Shown here: positions 23,753-32,981 of the stretch, in pieces
Layout: each line of letters starts with the position of its first letter
How positions within the stretch are numbered: the stretch's first letter is position 1
Origin: Nocardiaceae bacterium
GTDB taxonomy: Bacteria > Actinomycetota > Actinomycetes > Mycobacteriales > Mycobacteriaceae
Length of the DNA stretch: 49,758 bases
Direction: 5' to 3'
Assembly (NCBI GenBank): GCA_021372355.1
Contig: JAJFUQ010000223.1
Location: 1 to 49,758 of the forward strand
The notes under the pieces: generated by a model
Seen by the model: only the letters and a program-made list of their open reading frames with translations
Database searches by the model: none
Told to the model about the DNA's origin: nothing
Position numbers and translations under genes: made by a program

Positions 23753-23768
23753 TGTGAACGGCGTCACA
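23753..23768. promoter_or_regulatory. CRP/GlxR-type binding site upstream of the short rpf gene
   Basis: TGTGA-N6-TCACA, a perfect match to the CRP-family consensus. Its centre is about 41 nt upstream of the start predicted from TATAAA at 23727-23732, the class II activator position. CRP-family control of rpf genes is known in M. tuberculosis (Rv3676, rpfA) and Corynebacterium (GlxR). Confidence 0.8.
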
Positions 23769-23800
23769 CGTTCAGAGTGAACGGGACCACACCGAAAACG

Positions 23801-23833
23801 GTCGATGCGCCGCATTCATGACGGCGCATCGAC
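23801..23833. terminator. Hairpin after glgP
   Basis: GTCGATGCGCCG (23801-23812) and CGGCGCATCGAC (23822-23833), a perfect 12-bp stem with a 9-nt loop, 16 nt past the glgP stop. On the minus strand it is followed by CGTTTTCGG, a short T-run. Confidence 0.8.
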
Positions 23834-23849
23834 GACTTTCAAGATTGTT

Positions 23850-26381
23850 TTAGGCCAGTGCCACAAGTCCGAATTCGGCGGAATGTGCCATCAATTCATT
23901 TCGCGGCAATACGCGCACCGTGTACCCGACGGCGCCCGATACCGGCACTTCGATCGTCGCCTCGTACTGGCCCGGACCGACGTTCGTCATCGCGAATGTG
24001 ACAACGTCGGTGAGCTCGTCAGAGGCGGCCACCCGTCCCAGCACCGCCTCGACGAGAACGTCGTCGGGGCCCAAACCGGCCAGGTCGACGTTTGCGCGCA
24101 ACGACAATTCGGACCCGATTTCGGGAGTGTCCGGAAGGCCCGAGCCGTCGACCTGCTGCACCCGCACGCTCGGCCACGCGCTCTCCACCCGACGACGGAA
24201 ATCCGCGAGCGCCTTCGCCTTGGCGAAGCCGTCTACGGCCATGTCATGCCCGGCTGCCGCGGCCGGAAGGTAGTAGCCGAGCGTGTAATCACGCACCATG
24301 CGGGACGCCAGAACCTTCGGCCCGAGCGTCTGCAGCGTGTGCCGCACCATTTCGATCCAACGCCCGGGAATTCCGTCGGCGTCGCGGGTGTAGAACCGCG
24401 GCGTCACGGACTTCTCGAGCAATTCGTAAAGCGCGGCGGCTTCGAGGTCGTCGCGGCGGTGCTCATCGGTCACGCCGTCGGCGGTCGGGATCGCCCAGCC
24501 GTTCTCGCTGTCGGCCCACTCATCCCACCAGCCGTCCCGGATCGACAGGTTGAGTCCGCCGTTGAGCGCCGACTTCATGCCCGAGGTTCCGCACGCTTCC
24601 AGCGGACGCAGCGGGTTGTTGAGCCAGACGTCGCAGCCCCAGTAAAGGAACTTGGCCATAGACATGTCGTAGTCGGGCAGGAAGACGATCCGATGACGAA
24701 TCTCGGGGTCGTCCGCAAAGCGGACGATCTGCTGGATGAGTCGCTTTCCACCATCGTCTGCGGGGTGGCTCTTACCGGCCACGACGAGCTGGACCGGGCG
24801 CTCGGGATCGAGCAGGAGCTTCTTGAGTCGAGCGGGATCCCGCAGCATGAGCGTGAGTCGCTTGTAGGTGGGAACGCGGCGCGCGAATCCGACGGTCAAG
24901 ACATTCGGATCGAAGACGCCATCGATCCAGCCCAGCTCGGCCTCGGTGGCACCGCGCTCGATCCACGACGCCCGGACTCGACGTCGAACCTCATCGACGA
25001 GGACTCCGCGGAGATCGTTGCGGGTTTCCCACAACTCCTCGGCCGGGACGTCCGACAACTTCTCCCCGCCTCGCGCTTCTTCGACCAGCTCCGGCCCGAT
25101 GAGCGTGCGCGCCTTGTCCAGCCACTCCCGGGCCGCCCACGTCGGCGCGTGCACGCCGTTCGTGATGGAACCGATCGGCACTTCGTTCTCGTCGAATCCG
25201 TTCCACAGCGGATTGAACATCCCTCGCGACACCTGACCGTGCAGCTGGGAGACGCCGTTCGACCGCTGCGCAAGCCGCAGACCCATGTGCGCCATGTTGA
25301 ACACATGGGGGTCCGCCTCGGCACCAAGCGCGATGACGCGATCGGTGTCCAGCCCCGGAAGCATCGAGCCTTCGAGGTAGCGCCGGACCAGGTCGACCGG
25401 GAATCGGTCGATACCCGCCGGAACCGGGGTGTGGGTGGTGAAGAGCGCGCCCGCCCGAACCGCGGCGAGCGCTTCGTCGAAGTCGAGCCCGCTCGTCATC
25501 GTTTCCCGGATGCGCTCGAGCCCGAGGAATCCGGCGTGGCCTTCGTTGGTGTGGAACACATCCGGTTCCGGTAGCCCGTTTGCCGCCGTGAAAGCCCGCA
25601 CCGCCCGCACGCCACCGACTCCGGCGAGGATCTCCTGCTTGATGCGATGGTCCTGGTCACCGCCGTAGAGGCGGTCGGTGACCCCGCGCATTTCCACGTC
25701 GTTCTCGGCGATGTCCGAGTCGAGCAACAGCAGGTGCACGCGCCCGACGTCGGCGATCCAGACGCGAGCCCGCAGCACGCGGCCATGCGGCATGGCGACG
25801 TGAATGAGCACCGGGGCGCCATGGTCGGTCAGCAAGCGCAGCGGCAAGCCCTGCGGGTCGAGCGACGGGTAGTGCTCGAGCTGCCAGCCGTCGGAGGACA
25901 GTGACTGGCGGAAGTAGCCCGACCGGTAGAGCAGACCGACCGCGATGAGCGGAAGGCCGAGATCCGACGCCGCTTTCAAGTGGTCACCGGCGAGAATTCC
26001 GAGACCGCCCGAATAGTTCGGCAGAACATGTGCAACGCCGAATTCCATCGAGAAGTAGGCGATGCCGGCCGGTTTTTCCCCCGCCAGACTCTGGAACCAA
26101 CTCGGCCGCTCCAGATACTCGGTCAGATCGGCATCCTGCGCATCGAGCAGAGCGAGGAATTCCTCGTCCTCGGCGAGTTCATCGAGGCGAGCCGGCGACA
26201 CTTCCCCGAGCATGCGGACGGGATCGTGACCTATGTGTTCCCACAGGTCACGGTCGATCGCGGCGAACACATCCTGCGTCGGCGGGTGCCATGACCAGCG
26301 CAGATTGGTCGCCAGCCGCTCGAGGCGGCTGAGCCGCTGCGGGAGATGAGCACGAACGGTAAACCGACGCAACGCCTTCAC
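23850..26381 (-). CDS. glgP: Alpha-glucan phosphorylase, GlgP type
   Basis: 843 aa. It releases glucose-1-phosphate from alpha-1,4-glucan. The actinobacterial short GT35 form starts LRRFTVRAHLPQRLSRLERLATNL with NLRWSWHPPT, contains FSMEFGVAHVLPNYSGGLGILAGDHLK in pieces around residue 110, THTPVPAGIDRFP, GVHAPTW, and the PLP lysine region EACGTSGMKSALNGGLN. GTG 26381 is the start. It is 10 nt downstream of the EspG-like gene and so looks co-transcribed with an ESX-type module, unlike M. tuberculosis where glgP directly faces glgE. Length and motifs are normal. Confidence 0.95.
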   Translation of the reverse strand: MKALRRFTVRAHLPQRLSRLERLATNLRWSWHPPTQDVFAAIDRDLWEHIGHDPVRMLGEVSPARLDELAEDEEFLALLDAQDADLTEYLERPSWFQSLAGEKPAGIAYFSMEFGVAHVLPNYSGGLGILAGDHLKAASDLGLPLIAVGLLYRSGYFRQSLSSDGWQLEHYPSLDPQGLPLRLLTDHGAPVLIHVAMPHGRVLRARVWIADVGRVHLLLLDSDIAENDVEMRGVTDRLYGGDQDHRIKQEILAGVGGVRAVRAFTAANGLPEPDVFHTNEGHAGFLGLERIRETMTSGLDFDEALAAVRAGALFTTHTPVPAGIDRFPVDLVRRYLEGSMLPGLDTDRVIALGAEADPHVFNMAHMGLRLAQRSNGVSQLHGQVSRGMFNPLWNGFDENEVPIGSITNGVHAPTWAAREWLDKARTLIGPELVEEARGGEKLSDVPAEELWETRNDLRGVLVDEVRRRVRASWIERGATEAELGWIDGVFDPNVLTVGFARRVPTYKRLTLMLRDPARLKKLLLDPERPVQLVVAGKSHPADDGGKRLIQQIVRFADDPEIRHRIVFLPDYDMSMAKFLYWGCDVWLNNPLRPLEACGTSGMKSALNGGLNLSIRDGWWDEWADSENGWAIPTADGVTDEHRRDDLEAAALYELLEKSVTPRFYTRDADGIPGRWIEMVRHTLQTLGPKVLASRMVRDYTLGYYLPAAAAGHDMAVDGFAKAKALADFRRRVESAWPSVRVQQVDGSGLPDTPEIGSELSLRANVDLAGLGPDDVLVEAVLGRVAASDELTDVVTFAMTNVGPGQYEATIEVPVSGAVGYTVRVLPRNELMAHSAEFGLVALA

Positions 26382-26391
26382 CGGGCGAACA

Positions 26392-27015
26392 CTACCCGTG
26401 CGCCTCGATCATCGCGGCTCGGACAAGCAGGGACAGTTGGTGGCTGACGGTCTCGGCGGTGGCCGGCGTGAGGGTGGTCCAGCCCTCGGATTCGGTCACC
26501 ACATATCGACCGTCACGCAGGTCGGCCCACTTCACCGAGCCAAGCCAGTTCCCCCGAACTCCCGCCGCGACACTGAGAGCACCAGCCGCCGCTGCGGAGT
26601 CGAGCAGAAGTTGAACATCGTCGTTCGGGCCTTCGATTCGTCGGCGGTGACCCGCCGCGCCGACGGGCAGAGCCCGCACGGCCTCGTCGATCGCGCGAGC
26701 CGAGGTCAGCCGAACCGTCACATCGCCGTTCTCCGTGGCGACCGCGGTGAATCCGCCCGCGTCCGCGACGTACGAACGAATTCCCGCGCCATCGACGCTG
26801 ATCCGCAGATCCGGCCGCGCGAGGACCCGCAGCGCGGTGAAGAAATCCGGGTCCATCGCATGGATGCGTTCGGCCGCGGCGTTCCGGAGCAGGCGGTATT
26901 CGGCCGCACCCATGGGTCGGTGAACGAACTCGATGGGATACGGCAGGGTGTCTCGACCTGCGAGTTCGCACGCGATGACGAAGTCGAATCCGGAGACCCG
27001 CCACTGCGCGGTCAT
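26392..27015 (-). CDS. EspG-like ESX secretion-associated protein
   Basis: 207 aa. The N-terminal WRVSGFDFVIACELAGRDTLPYPIEF matches the EspG family start (…LPYPL…), and the family's alternating beta/alpha layout with a middle GFTAVATENGDVTVRLTS and a C-terminal helix is present. EspG proteins are cytosolic chaperones that bind the tip of PPE proteins before type VII secretion. The start codon overlaps the stop of the PPE-like gene (ATGA), which supports a chaperone-substrate pair. No ESX core genes are in the window. Confidence 0.75.
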   Translation of the reverse strand: MTAQWRVSGFDFVIACELAGRDTLPYPIEFVHRPMGAAEYRLLRNAAAERIHAMDPDFFTALRVLARPDLRISVDGAGIRSYVADAGGFTAVATENGDVTVRLTSARAIDEAVRALPVGAAGHRRRIEGPNDDVQLLLDSAAAAGALSVAAGVRGNWLGSVKWADLRDGRYVVTESEGWTTLTPATAETVSHQLSLLVRAAMIEAHG

Positions 27016-28100
27016 TCGCCGAGCACCGGTTGCGTCGCCATCGGCAGGTCGCCGACCAGTTCGCTCGTGTTCGACGCCGCGACCAGGTACTCGCTGCCCT
27101 TCCTCTCGTCCTCGTCGTCTCCCCTACCGCGCGCCATCGGCGGGAACATTCCACTCATCGGCGCTCCGTTGCGACCGACACCACCGAGCCCGCCGGCCGA
27201 CCCGACGAGACTTCCCGCCGGCGAACGTCCGGACGATGCCCCGAGTCCGGGCGCCGCAGCCAATGCACCGGCTGCGCTGCCCGCCAGACCCGCAGAGGTT
27301 GCGCTGGGGTGGGCGGACGAAGCGCCGGATCCCCCACTCGACTGCGCCGAACCGGTTGGACTGCCTGACGTCGACGCCGGATTGAAAGCTGCGGCCTGCG
27401 TCGCTGTTCCATCGCCGGAAGCCGAGCCCGGCACCGCCGAATTTCCCGGCTCTCCCGCCGTGCCGGAGGCATTGCCGGCGTCGCCACCCACGCCCTGAGC
27501 GGAACCACCACCCAGCGACTGGGGTTCCGGGAGTCGAGGAGTGCGACTGTCGACCTCCTGAACACCCGGCTGGTACAAGGTTCGCATCACGCGACGGGCT
27601 TCCGCCTCGGCCTCCCGGGCCGACTCCGCGCTGGGCGGCGTGCTCTTGGTGGGGTTGTCCCGGGGAACCTTGTCCTTTGTCTCCCGCAAGACCGACTCCG
27701 TTCGGTCGAGGTCGTTGGCGACGAGTTGCATCGACGACAACAGGTGCCCGGCCTGTTCGGTGTAGGCACGCACGGCCGCGGCGGCTGCCGCACCCGATGC
27801 ACCCTGCCAGCTCGCGCTCAGCGCTGCGGGCAGCGTGTCCGCGAAAGTCTTGTGCGCAGCCTTGCCCTGCTCCGTGACATTGCGCCAAGAGTCGGCCATG
27901 GAGTTGATGTAATTCGGATCGGCCGAATCCAGAGCTTTGAGGATGTCCTCGTGCGACCACGTCTCGAAGGCCTCGAAGTCCGTGATCGCGGGCGGTTCGG
28001 TCTCGTGGTCCCAGCCGCCTTCGACGAGGTTGCGTTCGCGCTCGTTGACCTCATTGTCCTGTGCGACCGTCAGACGAGGCGGGTCAGTTTTCGGTGCCAT
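27012..28100 (-). CDS. PPE/WXG100-like type VII secretion substrate with Gly/Ser-rich tail
   Basis: 362 aa. Residues about 35-150 form a helical hairpin of PPE/WXG100 type: FETWSHEDILKAL, a WQGASG turn (the WxG motif) near residue 96, and a long second helix (YTEQAGHLLSSMQLVANDL). Residues about 150-185 are charged; about 195-325 is a low-complexity Gly/Ser/Ala region; the last 35 residues are acidic. ATG 28100 is chosen over the longer frame because GGAGA precedes it. The protein is expected to be exported by an ESX system encoded elsewhere with the adjacent EspG-like chaperone. Confidence 0.75.
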   Translation of the reverse strand: MAPKTDPPRLTVAQDNEVNERERNLVEGGWDHETEPPAITDFEAFETWSHEDILKALDSADPNYINSMADSWRNVTEQGKAAHKTFADTLPAALSASWQGASGAAAAAAVRAYTEQAGHLLSSMQLVANDLDRTESVLRETKDKVPRDNPTKSTPPSAESAREAEAEARRVMRTLYQPGVQEVDSRTPRLPEPQSLGGGSAQGVGGDAGNASGTAGEPGNSAVPGSASGDGTATQAAAFNPASTSGSPTGSAQSSGGSGASSAHPSATSAGLAGSAAGALAAAPGLGASSGRSPAGSLVGSAGGLGGVGRNGAPMSGMFPPMARGRGDDEDERKGSEYLVAASNTSELVGDLPMATQPVLGE

Positions 28101-28116
28101 GTTGTCTCCGTACTGC

Positions 28117-28668
28117 TCAGACCGCGGGAACCGCGGCGACGATGGCCTTGGCGTTCGTGAGGGCGACATCGCACAGGTCTTCGCGCGGAGCCGTCGAACT
28201 GTCGATCACATACGGCACGACGGCGACGGTGCCGGACCCACCTTCCATAGCGACCACACACAGATCGGAATGCGTGTCCTTGGATGACAGGACGAGCGTG
28301 CGATGCCCCCGCAGTGTGAGGTGGCCGAGAACGACGACCTCCGGGTCGTCCTCGAGCTCATCGAGGCCGAAGTCGTGCGCAAAGATTCCGACGTCGTACC
28401 AACCGTCGTACGACTCCCATCGACATGCTCGACTGTCGGTCGTCGGAAGGGTGTTTTTCGTCGACGGCCGAAGGTCCGCGTCGATGAGATCGTCGTCGGA
28501 CAGGTCTTTGCAAGGGTCGAAATCGGCCGACTCGGTGGACACCGACGCCGCGAGCGCAGGTTTCGGCGGTTCTTTGGCCAGGGCGTGGCCTTCGGTCGTG
28601 TTGGCACACCCGGATGCAGTGATCGCGATGGCGACAGCGATGCCGGAGCCCGCGAAACGTTTCTTCAT
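28117..28668 (-). CDS. DUF3558 family lipoprotein
   Basis: 183 aa. A lipoprotein signal peptide ends in the lipobox ASGC with Cys21. The mature part has the DUF3558 layout: FDPCKDLSDDDLIDADL, a central RACRWESYDGWYDVGIF, and the C-terminal DLCDVALTNAKAIVAAV, with Cys pairs likely in disulfides. DUF3558 lipoproteins accompany PPE/ESX-associated genes in Nocardiaceae. ATG 28668 has AAAGGA upstream. It is first in a minus-strand run DUF3558 - PPE-like - EspG-like - glgP and is divergent from glgE by 67 nt. Confidence 0.85.
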   Translation of the reverse strand: MKKRFAGSGIAVAIAITASGCANTTEGHALAKEPPKPALAASVSTESADFDPCKDLSDDDLIDADLRPSTKNTLPTTDSRACRWESYDGWYDVGIFAHDFGLDELEDDPEVVVLGHLTLRGHRTLVLSSKDTHSDLCVVAMEGGSGTVAVVPYVIDSSTAPREDLCDVALTNAKAIVAAVPAV

Positions 28669-28735
28669 GTAGGTCCTTTCCCGCATCTTGGACGCTTGCC
28701 GCCGCTAGCCGGTTCCGCTCGCTAGGGTTTGTGGT

Positions 28736-30724
28736 GTGACCGGCCGCATCTCCATCGACGACATCGCCCCTTCGATTTCCGGCGGATGGGCGACGAAGGC
28801 TGTTGTGGGAGAAGTGATTCCCGTCCGAGCGGTGGTTTGGCGCGAGGGCCACGAAGCCCTGGGTGCGACGCTCGTCACAGTTGCTCCGAACGGCACCGAA
28901 GGCCGCATTCACATGGCCCCGGCTTTGGAACCGGACGTCTTCAACGCGACTTTCTCGCCGACCGTCGAGGGCGAATGGCGCTTTCGGATCGAAGCCTGGG
29001 GCGACCCGATCGCCACCTGGCGACATGGCGTGGAGAAGAAGCTGGGCGCCGGGCAGTCGGTCGGCGAACTGTCCAACGACCTCGAACTCGGCGCGCGCCT
29101 GTTCGATCGTGCAGCTGCGGAGTCGCACGGACGAAGTCACGCGAAGTTGGAGAAAGCTGCCAAGGCGCTGCGCAGTACCCGACCCTTGACCGGTCGCGTG
29201 ACCGTCGCGTTCTCGGCCGAGATCGCCGAGATCCTGAGCGCACACCCACTGCGGGAGCTCGTGACGACCTCCCCGGACAACCCCGTGTCGGTCGAACGCC
29301 GGCGCGCGCTCTACGGCAGTTGGTACGAGTTCTTCCCGCGATCGACCGGCGGCTGGGATGCCGATGGCGATCCGGTCCACGGCACCTTCGCCACCGCCAC
29401 CGAAGACCTCCCCCGGATCGCGGCCATGGGATTCGACGTGGTCTACCTGCCGCCGATCCATCCCATCGGAAAGGTCAACCGCAAGGGCCCGAACAACACA
29501 CTCACGGCGGGCCCGTCAGACCCCGGATCGCCGTGGGCGATCGGTTCCGAGCACGGCGGCCATGACGCAATCCATCCCGCGCTCGGCACCGTCAAGGACT
29601 TCAAGCGATTCGAGGACGCCGCCCACAAGCTCGGGCTGGAAATCGCGCTCGACCTGGCGTTCCAGTGCGCACCCGACCATCCCTGGGCGGCCGAGCACCC
29701 GGAGTGGTTCACGGTGCTGCCCGACGGAACGATCGCCTACGCGGAGAACCCGCCGAAGAAGTACCAGGACATCTACCCACTCAACTTCGACAACGATCGC
29801 GACGGCTTGTATGCCGAATGCCTCCGCGTCGTCGAATACTGGATTTCGCTGGGCGTCAAGATCTTCCGCGTCGACAACCCGCACACCAAGCCCGCCGACT
29901 TCTGGACCTGGCTCATTGCGCAGGTCCGCGCGAAGCACCCCGACGTCATCTTCCTGGCCGAAGCGTTCACCCGTCCGGCCCGGATGTATGGACTCGCGCG
30001 ACGCGGTTTCAGCCAGTCGTACGGCTATTTCACGTGGCGGGTCTACAAGCAGGAGTTGGCCGAATTCGCCCTCGAGATCGCCCACAAGGCGGACGAGGCG
30101 CGACCGAATCTGTTCGTCAACACCCCCGACATCCTGCACGCGAGCCTGCAGCACGGCGGCCGTCCGATGTTCGCGATCCGGGCCGTCCTCGCGGCCACGA
30201 TGTCGCCGACCTGGGGCGTGTACTCCGGATTCGAGCTCTTCGAGAGCTTGGCCCTCAAGGAAGGCAGTGAGGAGTACCTGGACTCGGAGAAGTACGAGCT
30301 GCGGCCGCGCGACTACGCCGCCGCCAAGGCCCGCGGCGACTCCCTCGAACCCTGGATCACCCGGCTCAACAACATTCGGCGCACGCATCCCGCACTGCAG
30401 CAGTTGCGCGTGATCCACGTCCACCACCTCGACAACGACAACCTCCTCGCGTATTCCAAGGTCGACCCGGTGACCGGAGACTGCGTCCTCGTCGTCGTGA
30501 ACCTGAACCCGAACGGCGTCGAGAGCGGAACCGTGTGGCTCGACATGCCCGCCATCGGGCGGGACTGGAGCGACCGCTTCCAGGTTTACGACGAGGTCAG
30601 CGGTGAAACCTACGATTGGGGTCAGTCGAACTGGATTCGGCTGGACCCGTGGAAGGCCGTCGCGCACGTTCTTGCTCTCCCCGCCGTGGCCTTACCGACC
30701 CGGACGGAGCGCGCCTACCGATGA
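28736..30724 (+). CDS. glgE: Alpha-1,4-glucan:maltose-1-phosphate maltosyltransferase
   Basis: GlgE extends alpha-glucan from maltose-1-phosphate (GH13_3). 662 aa. N-terminal domains N and S are followed by the catalytic barrel: GFDVVYLPPIHPIGK, the nucleophile Asp380 in KIFRVDNPHTKP, the acid/base Glu409 in FLAEAFTRP, and NTPDIL. The end is a beta-sandwich domain. GTG 28736 is the start, and glgB overlaps the stop (ATGA). The pair matches Rv1327c-Rv1326c. Confidence 0.96.
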   Translation: MTGRISIDDIAPSISGGWATKAVVGEVIPVRAVVWREGHEALGATLVTVAPNGTEGRIHMAPALEPDVFNATFSPTVEGEWRFRIEAWGDPIATWRHGVEKKLGAGQSVGELSNDLELGARLFDRAAAESHGRSHAKLEKAAKALRSTRPLTGRVTVAFSAEIAEILSAHPLRELVTTSPDNPVSVERRRALYGSWYEFFPRSTGGWDADGDPVHGTFATATEDLPRIAAMGFDVVYLPPIHPIGKVNRKGPNNTLTAGPSDPGSPWAIGSEHGGHDAIHPALGTVKDFKRFEDAAHKLGLEIALDLAFQCAPDHPWAAEHPEWFTVLPDGTIAYAENPPKKYQDIYPLNFDNDRDGLYAECLRVVEYWISLGVKIFRVDNPHTKPADFWTWLIAQVRAKHPDVIFLAEAFTRPARMYGLARRGFSQSYGYFTWRVYKQELAEFALEIAHKADEARPNLFVNTPDILHASLQHGGRPMFAIRAVLAATMSPTWGVYSGFELFESLALKEGSEEYLDSEKYELRPRDYAAAKARGDSLEPWITRLNNIRRTHPALQQLRVIHVHHLDNDNLLAYSKVDPVTGDCVLVVVNLNPNGVESGTVWLDMPAIGRDWSDRFQVYDEVSGETYDWGQSNWIRLDPWKAVAHVLALPAVALPTRTERAYR

Positions 30725-32805
30725 ATCCCCATTCGCACCTCGGCGCCCACGAGGTGCCGGCCGGCACCGTCATCCGCGCGCTGCGTCCGCACGCCGAGCG
30801 GGTCGCGGCCCGGATCGGGGGCGTCGACTATCCGCTTCAGCCCACTTCAGCAGGCATTTTCGAGGCGACGGTCCCGTTCCACGACCTCATGGACTACCGC
30901 CTGGTCGTCACTTATCCCGGGGGCCCCGAGACCGTGATCGCCGACGGCTACCGGTTTCTGCCGACGATCGGCGACGTCGATCTTCATCTCTTCAACGAAG
31001 GCCGTCACGAACGCCTGTGGTAGATTCTCGGCGCGCACCCGCGCACGTACACGACCCCGGACGGCGAGGTTTCCGGGACATCGTTCGCGGTGTGGGCGCC
31101 CAACGCTCGGAATGTCACGGTCGTCGGCGACTTCGACCATTGGGGCGGCGAGACGTACCCGATGCGGATGCTCGGCTCGTCCGGCGTCTGGGAGCTCTTC
31201 ATCCCGGGCATCGGCGTCGGCGCGAAATACAAGTACCGACTCGAATACCAGAGCGGCGAGGTCAGCGACCGCGCAGACCCCATGGCCTTCCAGACCGAAG
31301 GACCGCCGGCAACGGCATCGGTCGTGAGCGAATCCCCGCATACGTGGACGGACGACGCGTGGATGAACCAGCGCGCGACTTATCACCCGACGACCGCGCC
31401 GATGTCGATCTACGAAGTCCACCTCGGATCGTGGCGTCCGGGTCTGGGCTACCGTGAACTCGCCCTTCAGCTCGCCGAATACGTTCAGCAGCAAGGCTTC
31501 ACGCACGTCGAATTACTGCCCGTGGCCGAGCATCCCTTCGGCGGCTCGTGGGGTTATCAAGTCACGTCGTACTACGCGCCCACCGCGCGATTCGGGACCC
31601 CCGCCGATTTCAAGTGGTTCGTCGACCATCTGCATCAACGCGGAATCGGCGTCATCCTGGACTGGGTACCGGCACACTTCCCGAAGGACAGCTTCGCTCT
31701 CGGCAATTTCGACGGCACTCACCTCTACGAGCACGGGGATCCGCTGCGTCGCGATCAAGCCGATTGGGGGACGTACGTTTTCGACTTCGGCCGCTCCGAG
31801 GTCCGAAACTTTCTCGTCGCGAATGCGCTGTTCTGGATCGACCAATTCCATCTCGATGGTCTGCGCGTCGACGCGGTCGCGTCGATGCTCTACCTCGACT
31901 ATTCGCGGACCGAGTGGCGCCCGAACAAATACGGCGGTCGCGAGAATCTCGAAGCGGTTCAGTTCCTGCAGGAAATGAACGCGACCGTGCACAAACTTCA
32001 TCCGGGTGTCGTGACGATCGCCGAGGAATCGACCTCGTGGCCGGGAGTCACGCGTTCGACGAACGTCGGCGGACTTGGCTTCACGATGAAGTGGAACATG
32101 GGCTGGATGCACGACACTCTCGGCTACCTCGGCCGCGATCCGATCCATCGCTCGTTCCACCACCACGAGATCACCTTCTCCCTCATGTACGCGTGGAGCG
32201 AGAACTTCGTCCTGCCCATCAGCCATGACGAGGTCGTCCACGGTAAGGGCACGTTGTGGACCCGTATGCCGGGCAACCACGCCGCGGGGGTCCGATCGCT
32301 GCTGTCGTACATGTGGGGGCATCCGGGCAAGAAGTTGCTCTTCATGGGCCAGGACTACGGCCAAGTCAGCGAGTGGTCGGAGGAACGCGGGCTCGATTGG
32401 GACCAGGCCGATCCCGGCATCATGCGCATGGTCGCCGACCTCAACGCCGTCTACCGATCGCATCCCGCGATGTGGAGCCGCGATACGTCCCCGGGCGGTT
32501 TCAGTTGGATCGATGCCAACGACAGCGGCAACAACGTGCTGAGCTTCCTGCGCTACGGCAGTGACGGGTCGGTCATGGCGTGCATCTTCAATTTCTCCGG
32601 GCTGACCTTCGGCGGCTATCGCGTGGGTCTGCCCGAAGCCGGAGTCTGGCGGGAGATCTTCAACTCCGACGCGGGCGACTACGGCGGCTCCGGTGTCGGC
32701 AACTACGGGTCGGTCACCGCGACCGACGACACCTGGCATGGCCGCCCCGCATCGGCCGAGATCACCATCGCCCCGAACTCGGCCATCTGGCTGCTCGCAC
32801 CCTAG
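30721..32805 (+). pseudogene. glgB: 1,4-alpha-glucan branching enzyme with an in-frame TAG at codon 101
   Basis: Translated through the TAG at 31021-31023, this is a complete 694-residue GH13_9 branching enzyme. The N1 beta domain (to about 100) is followed by CBM48 (FAVWAPNARNVTVVGDF), then the barrel with ILDWVPAHFPKDSFAL, nucleophile Asp384 in LRVDAV, acid/base Glu435 in TIAEES, and PISHDEVVHGKGTL. The TAG sits in RHERLW-stop-ILGAH, where homologues have Glu or Asp, so a single G-to-T change in GAG explains it. No other defect is present and the remaining 594 codons are clean, so the lesion is recent, a sequencing error, or read through. The start overlaps the glgE stop. Confidence 0.88.
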
Positions 32806-32851
32806 CTAATGGGTGCACCGTCGTTCGGTCCGCTCCTCGCTGCGTTCCACC

Positions 32852-32876
32852 CTAGGTGTCGATTGCCAACACCTAG
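32852..32876 (+). terminator. Hairpin after glgB
   Basis: CTAGGTGT (32852-32859) and ACACCTAG (32869-32876), 9-nt loop; flanking CACC/GGGTG can lengthen the stem. There is no T-run, as in many actinobacterial terminators. It separates glgB from the lipid cluster. Confidence 0.6.
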
Positions 32877-32918
32877 TGGGTGATCACCTACCCCTCGGGG
32901 GCGTTCATCGACCGCTCC

Positions 32919-32971
32919 ATCTGCGGAAGATTCAGAGGCAATACAGCTTCCACCTTTGAATCTCTGCAGAT
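32919..32971 (+). promoter_or_regulatory. Leader hairpin 10 nt before the lipid-cluster ACP gene
   Basis: ATCTGC (32919-32924) pairs with GCAGAT (32966-32971), and AGATTCA (32928-32934) with TGAATCT (32957-32963), separated by a 3x2 internal loop. GAGG/CCTT can extend the inner stem. It ends 10 nt before ATG 32982, so it would reach into the ribosome-binding region. Confidence 0.55.
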
Positions 32972-32981
32972 AGGCACCCCG

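Noticed and set aside
32880..32981. N-terminal extension of the ACP
   Set aside because: The extra 34 codons run through the leader hairpin, have no coding character, and ACP homology begins at ATG 32982.
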